In this document: positions 60,101 to 64,000 of the stretch, in pieces | How the letters are laid out: each line of letters starts with the position of its first letter | How positions within the stretch are numbered: position 1 is the first letter of the stretch | Assembly (NCBI GenBank): GCA_004352715.1 | Contig: SCFE01000090.1 | Span: 323,917 to 387,916 of the forward strand | Direction of reading: 5' to 3' | DNA from: Hofstenia miamia | Lineage: Eukaryota; Xenacoelomorpha; Acoela | DNA: 64,000 nt | The notes under the pieces: generated by a model | Databases searched by the model: none | What the model was told of the DNA's origin: nothing | The model's input: the letters and a program-made list of their open reading frames with translations, nothing else | Program-made: the position numbers and the translations under genes

Positions 60101-62561
60101 ACTATTTTTCTATAATGTAGAAACTTAAAAAGTGAGAAAATATGGAAGACACTTTATGAAGAAATTATATAATGAGGCATTTGTTCAAATAATGAACTAC
60201 AGTACGAGTTTCTGTTATTATTCTAATATCTTTTTCTTTAATTACCAGCGGCACCTGCTAGTAGCAACACTAACAAATTTCTTCTCATTGAAATAAAAAC
60301 TTATAACTTGTTCAAATAAAAAACCTTCAATTAGATTTTCTTATTAAAATACAATTATGCCACCACAATCAACAATCAAATGTTCAATTGAAAATCCTAA
60401 CAGGAAAATTCAACGGGCTTACAGTCGCGCTCAAAAAGTTTGTATCACCTAGTTGCTTATGGATTTCTATCCTATATACATTCTAAAATGGCAGATCAGA
60501 CAGACCAAATTACATTATTTTAACTGTTTCGAAGCATAGGCATTACTGCAATTGAGTTTAGAAATTTTAGTTGAAAAAATCAATACATAGTTACAATTTG
60601 GTTCTAAAATCAATTTCGTCATGGAATACTACGATGTTATGCGAAAGCAGAATTGCACTGTACGAGAATACTACTAAGAGTACTCGTGAAATAGCCAATG
60701 ATTTGGGCATCAACCAATCTACCGTAGCCAGGACGATACAAAGATTCAAAGAAACTGGTCAAAGCGGTACGAATTATGCTAATTATGGATGCCCCAAGGC
60801 TCTTAATGACCGCGGCGTACGTCATCTGCGACAATTGGCGATTAAAAGTCCTCGCTCAACCGTGATGGCTCTTGGGTCAAGCAAGCATTGTCACGAGGTG
60901 GTTGCAAGGCTGTAAATCCGTAAAGGAGACTATTTGTCAGAGGTTAGAGCCGCAAAACGCCTTTCGTGGGCCCGCCAATATGAGAATTGGTTGCTGGATC
61001 AATTGAGACAAGTGATTTTTATTGACGAAACTGTCATGGAAATCTGCGACAACTGTCCTCGTTATGTTAGGGTCGTGCATGGTCATGAGCTCACATCAGC
61101 TCACTACAACCTGACCCGAAAGCATCCGATGAGAGTGATATGGGGTTGCTTTGGATACCAAGAAATATGCCGGTGCCATGTAATCGAGAGAACAATGAAC
61201 TCGCAACAATGCATTGAAAATATTATCCATAGGCGTGTGGTTCAGCAAATGCAAACATGGTTTCCGAATGGAAGTGGGTATTTCCAGCAAGATAACAAGC
61301 CATGCCGACGATGAATTCATATATTACGATTCCGTCATTTCTCACAGAGAAACAATTTAACCGCAAATTAGTATTAACATAACTGATTAAAATTACAAAT
61401 TTTTTTCAAAAACGAAGTCTTCTTTCTTCAGGTTGGTTGTAGCGTATTTTACAGGTAGGTTTAATTTATAAAAATGACAATAAATATAATTTAACCAAAT
61501 AGTTGTGCACAAAGTTGTGTGCAAGCAAATATTTTTGTAGTGAAATATAAAATTACGTAGAACTTTGTGCACAACGTTGGAAGCGTGTACGCAAAATATT
61601 TTTGCTTTAAATATTGTGCTCAAAGTTGTGCGAACGCTACCTTAAATGAGTATGATGGTAGCACTTAATTAAAACCCAGCAAATTATAAAAAACTTATAC
61701 CTTGAATTTTGAATATTTCAATATATATTCATGTAACAAATTTTGAAAAACATATTTCTAAAATATTCAGTTTTTATTGTTTAACATGAAGTGATGGTGC
61801 TTATCATGCTGATGAAAATGAACTCAATGTTTGCACAGCTATTTCAAGTTAGCTTTTTTAGAAAAAATAAAAAATTTAGGGAACACTCAAAAACAATTTT
61901 TAAAAGCATTATACACACGGGATGTTTTAATAGTGAATGAAATGTTTTAGCAGGGTAGCCTATTAACATTACAAAAGTCGAGTTTTTTGAACCACCCTAG
62001 TGGGAATATTGATAGGAGGCCATTGGGTCCTATAATCAAGGAAGAGTGCGAAAACTTGATACTGAAAAAATGAAAAATGGTTTCGTCTCGATCTTAAAAA
62101 TATATTGAAGCCTGAACTAAGACATCGACATCTAAAATATCTCGATATCTTTTCACCATGTACTGATATCATTAGAGATTTCTTTGTATATTCTACAATA
62201 GAACTACACCACTCAAGTCCTAAAAGTTCAATTGGTTTCGTAATTGTTATACTTCGATCTATATGTATAAATCAAAAATTCTGAAAATAGAAGTTTGGAC
62301 AATCAAAATTCTAACCATAGAAATTCCCTATAAACTCTTTATATAAATATGAAACAAGAATAATGAATGAAAATATATTTTAACTTATTATTCACTATAA
62401 ATTAATAATTTCCCCTTGCGTCCACAATAACTAAACTCATAACTTACTGGAATGTGATTATCTTTTTCTGAATTACGTAAATTTATTTCATCTAAGCTGT
62501 AAGTCAATGAAATAATTGAGAAAACAACAGAAACAAGCAGAACTCCATACATAATATTCAT
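34759..62561 (-). CDS. GLG1: Golgi apparatus protein 1 (MG-160 / ESL-1 / CFR-1), 24 exons
   Basis: Type I membrane sialoglycoprotein of the Golgi that binds FGFs and selectins in vertebrates. CDS exons in transcription order: 62561-62448, 58927-58790, 58749-58717, 58672-58583, 58541-58320, 56794-56549, 56507-56321, 56282-56056, 56016-55913, 55868-55710, 52292-52190, 52144-52001, 46133-45981, 45940-45847, 44709-44601, 44275-44161, 44115-43885, 43641-43518, 43475-43330, 37064-36960, 36918-36808, 36767-36647, 36604-36504, 34926-34759. Every junction is GT-AG and phase-consistent, giving 1,114 codons (vertebrate GLG1 about 1,180). Residues 5-21 form a signal peptide. The lumenal part is tandem GLG1 Cys repeats of the type C-x-x-D-I ... 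C ... G-x-x-x-x-C-L, including FSDYRLLGSYFEACRQDI, RDWSLDSKLYKAC, GEVFACLYRH and ADVYADPVLHRAC. A membrane span lies at about 1081-1101 with tail GRITKRVRAEIKNR. The vertebrate Gln/Pro-rich N-terminus is missing. No disabling mutation was seen. Confidence 0.95.
34927..36503 (-). other. GLG1 intron 23 (1,577 nt)
   Basis: AT-rich. A short CCGATCCAACCCCAACCCGAGG patch near 35,659 resembles the ACCCGA repeat at 3,000-3,322. No gene or intact element. Confidence 0.6.
37902..38510 (+). pseudogene. Mariner transposase relic with internal deletion
   Basis: An ATG at 37,902 opens MEQRAIIKFDEKIGNST, then LMQQVYGK, LWHKRFLDVGDSLEADED and SRPMSIRTSN. This is the HTH-48 type head of mariner transposases (K-F ... 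Y-G ... W-H-K-R-F ... D-E ... S-R-P). INRETIRTIVH follows at 38,180-38,215. At about 38,300 it jumps to HPHYSPDL-like and YSLSPKLKKL words, the block around the third catalytic Asp, so about half the catalytic domain is deleted. TAA and frame changes are frequent. It lies in GLG1 intron 19 in the opposite orientation. Confidence 0.7.
39580..40101 (+). repeat. 522-bp direct repeat, copy 1 (before an isolated N)
   Basis: The same 522 bases recur at 40,103-40,624 with one N between. Both copies include the mariner 5' end and its first codons. Most likely an assembly duplication. Confidence 0.85.
40386..41334 (+). pseudogene. Mariner transposase relic (second family), fused to a piggyBac tail
   Basis: The 5' end TTAGGTTGATGGAAAAGTAATG near 40,387 has the mariner terminal-repeat pattern. 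The ORF starts MPLSRNEIRVYILFDFQQ at 40,567 and gives, through frameshifts, WFNRFESGDFDLEDKARSG, RPNEVDDNVLRNLLE, LTSRELAEKLGLAQSTVL, WVPHNLTEFQKEQR, MIVTGDEN (first Asp block, usually I-V-T-C-D-E) and FLHDNARHTA (second Asp). After INQEIKQTD at 41,334 mariner similarity ends abruptly and piggyBac sequence begins, so the third Asp and the 3' terminal repeat are missing. It lies in GLG1 intron 19. Confidence 0.8.
41335..41760 (+). pseudogene. piggyBac transposase C-terminal relic
   Basis: Directly after the mariner sequence the same frame reads VRPHAISMHIAHMGGVDLMA, then MLMST and, after a shift, YRRGLKQNHW. The block H-M-G-G-V-D-L-M-D ... L-x-S-x-Y-R ... W is diagnostic of piggyBac transposases around the last catalytic Asp. 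Position D of the second L-M-D is Ala here. Downstream to 41,759 an open frame (FWEIRNNYIIAVCVHSVHGQ) has no piggyBac match I can name. Confidence 0.7.
41761..42537. other. AT-rich intron sequence
   Basis: Nothing recognised. Confidence 0.4.
42538..43125. repeat. 588-bp inverted-repeat (MITE-like) element in GLG1 intron 19
   Basis: 42,538-42,586 and 43,075-43,125 are inverted copies sharing ACTACA ... TCACTCTCAATTTCACACAA ... GATT(G)AATTT-CACA with few differences. The repeated word CAATTTCRCACA recurs just inside both arms. The interior has no convincing ORF. The superfamily is unassigned, and no clear target duplication is visible. Confidence 0.75.
44276..45846 (-). other. GLG1 introns 14 and 15 (1,137 and 325 nt) around exon 15
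   Basis: Intron 14 (44,710-45,846) contains a GC-richer patch at 45,140-45,245 (GACCCAGCCCATTTTACGA ... GATCCGGCCCGAAATT) resembling degenerate hAT-type ends. Nothing else recognised. Exon 15 is 44,601-44,709. Confidence 0.5.
46824..47188. mobile_element. Non-autonomous hAT-type element with 8-bp target duplication
   Basis: Flanked by GTTCGAAG (46,816-46,823) and ATTCGAAG (47,189-47,196), 7 of 8 matching, the 8-bp target duplication length typical of hAT elements. The ends start TAGTCTGTGTGCGGG and, read in reverse, TAGTGATTGCAGGCCGCC, both followed by AGGCCGCC-CGAT. Far more GC-rich at both ends than its surroundings. No ORF. Confidence 0.7.
48123..48350. repeat. TA microsatellite interrupted by an assembly gap
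   Basis: (TA)n runs abut the N run 48,154-48,320 on both sides, so the gap is caused by the repeat. Frames translated through it (YIYIY...) are artefacts. Confidence 0.95.
48740..48930 (+). mobile_element. LINE 3' end, family of the 54.1-55.4 kb copy
   Basis: CTTCTCCAACTTCGCCTACT, CATCTCCTGTGACTGTCCT, AAAACTTGACTTGTTTTTAT and GTATGCCTTCAGCGGCTAA match 55,217-55,333. It ends in a GATGAT-type run followed by (ATT)n instead of the ATTATTGTT tail of that copy. 5' truncated to about 190 bp. Confidence 0.85.
53129..53713 (+). mobile_element. hAT element relic (ZBED-type transposase tail) with target duplication
   Basis: Flanks GGCTAGAA (53,121-53,128) and AGCTAGAA (53,714-53,721) form a 7/8 target duplication. 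The ends are AAGTGCTTCTCAACGTGGGC and, in reverse, CAGTGCTTTTTTTGCGACCC. The plus-strand frame ending at 53,588 reads TTWLAEVGFSAANDVVTKKR, NSLQIEQREDLRLKL and VRRHQPQCSR, the dimerisation tail of ZBED5/FAM200-like hAT transposases (E-x-x-F-S-A-x-N-D-x-x-T-K-K-R-N-x-L ... L-R-L-K-L). Most of the transposase is deleted; the element is 585 bp. Confidence 0.85.
54115..55293 (+). pseudogene. LINE reverse transcriptase, palm to C-terminus
   Basis: An open frame of 392 codons, but the first about 25 are likely unrelated sequence upstream of the truncation. It lacks the endonuclease and RT fingers. The catalytic YVDD is kept. APQGSVFAVLFF has A-V where S-x-L-G-P-x-L-F is usual. Enzymatically inert because of truncation. 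Confidence 0.8.
54115..55365 (+). mobile_element. 5'-truncated LINE in GLG1 intron 10
   Basis: RT begins near 54,185 (NSSLLFSGKHIGKFIELFQS) and carries VTSGAPQGSVFAVLFFL, catalytic YVDD (LLYVDDTAIFDF), HLGVQLAANLNW and a long C-terminal region with LLYASPCWWPSRALFHS. The frame is open to TGA at 55,291-55,293. The 3' UTR is short (AATAAAGTC) and the tail is ATT-rich. At roughly half GC it stands out from the AT-rich flanks. Same-family 3' ends are at 48,740-48,930 and 59,862-59,998. Confidence 0.85.
56795..58319 (-). other. GLG1 intron 5 (1,525 nt)
   Basis: AT-rich. AGTATTGAAGAGCTT at 57,369-57,383 is repeated inverted at 57,930-57,944. A TA run lies at about 58,176-58,191. No ORF. Confidence 0.5.
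59862..59998 (+). mobile_element. LINE 3' end, third copy of the family
   Basis: CCTGCTCCTACTTCATCTCC, TGTGACTGTCCTCGTTGGCG and CCGGCCAAATAAACT match 55,230-55,345 with several substitutions. It ends in (ATTT)n. 5' truncated to about 140 bp. Confidence 0.75.
60424..61316 (+). pseudogene. Tc1-like transposase relic
   Basis: The 5' end AGTCGCGCTCAAAAAGTTTG near 60,424 resembles a Tc1-type terminal repeat. The frame 60,571-60,915 has STREIANDLGINQSTVARTI and RFKETGQSG (paired-like HTH) and KSPRSTVMAL. The frame 60,934-61,314 has RLSWARQYENWLLDQL, VIFIDETVMEI (catalytic D-E-T/S), RKHPMRVIWGCFGY and GYFQQDNKPCRR (second Asp, normally Q-Q-D-N-A-P-x-H). A frameshift and stop at 60,915 separate the halves. 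The third acidic residue and the 3' end are missing after 61,316. Confidence 0.85.
62448..62561 (-). other. GLG1: GLG1 exon 1: signal peptide exon
   Basis: 114 nt, 38 codons: MNIMYGVLLVSVVFSII and SLTYS precede a hydrophilic stretch ending NHIP, then donor GTAAGT. The hydrophobic core and small residues near 22-23 fit a cleavable signal peptide. It is too short for routine ORF calling. Three bases upstream of the ATG is CTTTTTCATAG|GAC, a good splice-acceptor sequence. Confidence 0.8.
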
Positions 62562-63142
62562 GTCCTATGAAAAAGTCCACGATGACAGTTGAACATTTTT
62601 GGATAACAACAATAATTATTAAATTCCGAAAATTTTGTACGCTGCATGGAATTTTTATAATTCACATTTCAACTAAATCCTACATAATATTTTAATATTA
62701 TTTACCATTGTTTCTATGTCCCTTTAACGAAAATGCATCTTAGTAATGGAATGGGAGCTGTAAATTAAGATGCTTATGCTTATGGAGTACATTACTAGAA
62801 AATAAGACATTGTCGTGTTGCAAACAAATTTAGCTTAATTCTCAAGATATAAATAGTTAGCTTTTTCATCGTAATTGTGGTTTTAATCGTTATAATGCAT
62901 ACGTATACGATTTCTAATAGTCATGTAAAATATTTTTTTGATTGGCTATTCAATTCAACTGAACGTTCCCACATTTTATAATGCGTAATTTGAAACATTC
63001 TGGCAACTATAAATTTCGTATAATTCGTTTTATTTAAAATGTCAGCTATGCACTGTTCCGAGGGGATAAAGGGAAGAATAACAACAAATGACTATTTGGG
63101 CCTCATGAGTCAAATACTAGAGAGAGACTTTATTTACGCATA
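62562..63142. other. GLG1 5' flank
   Basis: AT-rich. No promoter element can be called with confidence. Confidence 0.4.
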
Positions 63143-63259
63143 GTTTAAACAGAGTCCCCTGATCTGCAATAACGCCCAAAATAGAAAGTTTGCAGTCTAT
63201 ACAGTAATAAAATATATACTTATTACGGCGTTATTGTACTTTAGGGGACCCAGTTTGAG
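63143..63259. repeat. 117-bp fold-back element
   Basis: The left arm (63,143-63,176) contains GAGTCCCCTGATCTGCAAT and AACGCC. The right arm (63,226-63,259), in reverse, contains GGGTCCCCTAAAGTACAAT and AACGCC, about 26 of 34 positions matching, with a 49-bp AT-rich loop. Confidence 0.75.
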
Positions 63260-63825
63260 TGACGTCATAAAATGGTTTTTCGTATGCTGAAATATGATGC
63301 TTTATTTGCATGCAATTTCACAAATAAGATACTTTGCTGAAGTAAGAATGTAAGAAATTTAGGTTAGGTTAATTACTATATTACACAACCTTCTTTGACA
63401 ATGAGATATAATAGATTTGATAATAATAAAGGAGAACCAATCGCAAAACATGCTTTCATACGATCATAGTAAAAGGGAGAAAAAGATAGATTTAAGATTA
63501 ACTTTAATTCTTGATGAATGAACATAAATATTTGAAATTACAGTAACGAATAAGCAAATTTGTTAATTTGCCAACACGAATAAAGTAGTTGTTTTCGGCC
63601 TTTTTTATCTTTGTTTTGTGAACTTTAAACAAAACAGTATAACCGGAGCGAAAACCTGCTACTGATGAAGAATAGCAGAGATAATTAATAACATAAAATC
63701 CACATTTACCAGACAATAGTTTGCTAAAGAATGCCATATGTCATTGATTATTATTATTATTATTATATCATTGTATTCCTAAAGGTAGCAAATTTGGAGA
63801 TGTGTATGTTGTAAGGGCAGCGACT

Positions 63826-63860
<35 letters not shown>
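63260..63860. other. AT-rich sequence ending in microsatellites
   Basis: An (ATT)n run at 63,748-63,766 and a (TA)n run at 63,828-63,858 lead into the terminal gap 63,861-64,000. No gene. Confidence 0.5.
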
Positions 63861-64000
63861 NNNNNNNNNNNNNNNNNNNNNNNNNNNNNNNNNNNNNNNN
63901 NNNNNNNNNNNNNNNNNNNNNNNNNNNNNNNNNNNNNNNNNNNNNNNNNNNNNNNNNNNNNNNNNNNNNNNNNNNNNNNNNNNNNNNNNNNNNNNNNNNN

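Larger units (their letters stand above)
58928..62447 (-). other. GLG1 intron 1 (3,520 nt), transposon-bearing
   Basis: Separates the signal-peptide exon (ending NHIP) from exon 2 (EEGNKPP), both phase 0. Holds a LINE 3' end, a Tc1-like transposase relic and a possible inverted-repeat element at about 61,430-61,645 with repeated CAAAGTTGTG words. 61,650-62,400 is featureless AT-rich sequence. Confidence 0.75.

Noticed and set aside
1-64000. CRISPR arrays, tRNA, rRNA and bacterial-type operons
   Set aside because: No regularly spaced direct repeats with unique spacers, no cloverleaf-like sequence found by eye, and clear spliceosomal introns throughout the main gene.

Overview
The window is metazoan nuclear DNA, AT-rich, interrupted by N runs and loaded with transposable elements. 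The kind of organism follows from its one large host gene, a 24-exon minus-strand gene spliced with GT-AG introns and encoding the Golgi cysteine-rich sialoglycoprotein GLG1 (MG-160/ESL-1). Fourteen of its 23 introns are only 38-45 nt and the other nine are 243-6,265 nt. Such tiny introns are known from flatworms and some other compact-intron invertebrates. I favour an invertebrate of that sort, but I cannot name the species or phylum from sequence alone.

Layout. 1-5,400: relics of a Tc1/mariner-like element, a hAT element, a long fold-back hairpin and AT-rich sequence. 5,434-6,330: a probable single-exon gene for an EF-hand-like, lysine-rich protein with a ubiquitin-like tail (minus strand). 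6,331-10,920: mostly AT-rich sequence with one hAT relic. 10,921-19,317: a decayed Ty3/Gypsy element on the minus strand (RT, RNase H, integrase, then a third long ORF that does not look like an envelope), itself interrupted by a 5'-truncated LINE at 12,138-14,215 and a LINE scrap at 16,552-16,639. 20,080-21,590: a second kind of non-LTR RT relic. 22,540-25,773: a 5'-truncated LINE whose ORF2 (839 aa, endonuclease plus RT) is intact. 26,000-34,200: a small hAT-type inverted-repeat element, an RT fragment, the 5' half of a zinc-knuckle ORF1/ORF2 LINE, a Gypsy integrase relic and a LINE 3' end, separated by two 1,000-N gaps.

34,759-62,561: GLG1 on the minus strand, reconstructed from signal peptide to stop as 1,114 codons. 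Every recognisable transposon in the gene (two mariners, a piggyBac tail, two hAT-type elements, three LINE 3' ends, one Tc1-like element) lies in one of the long introns. The micro-introns are clean.

No CRISPR array, rRNA, tRNA or prokaryotic operon structure was seen. I did not find a demonstrably new biological system. The strongest unusual signals are the bimodal micro-intron architecture of GLG1, the third ORF of the Gypsy element, and repeated TGA codons at conserved tryptophan positions in the Gypsy copies. Several apparent tandem duplications flank N characters and look like assembly joins of two haplotypes rather than biology.
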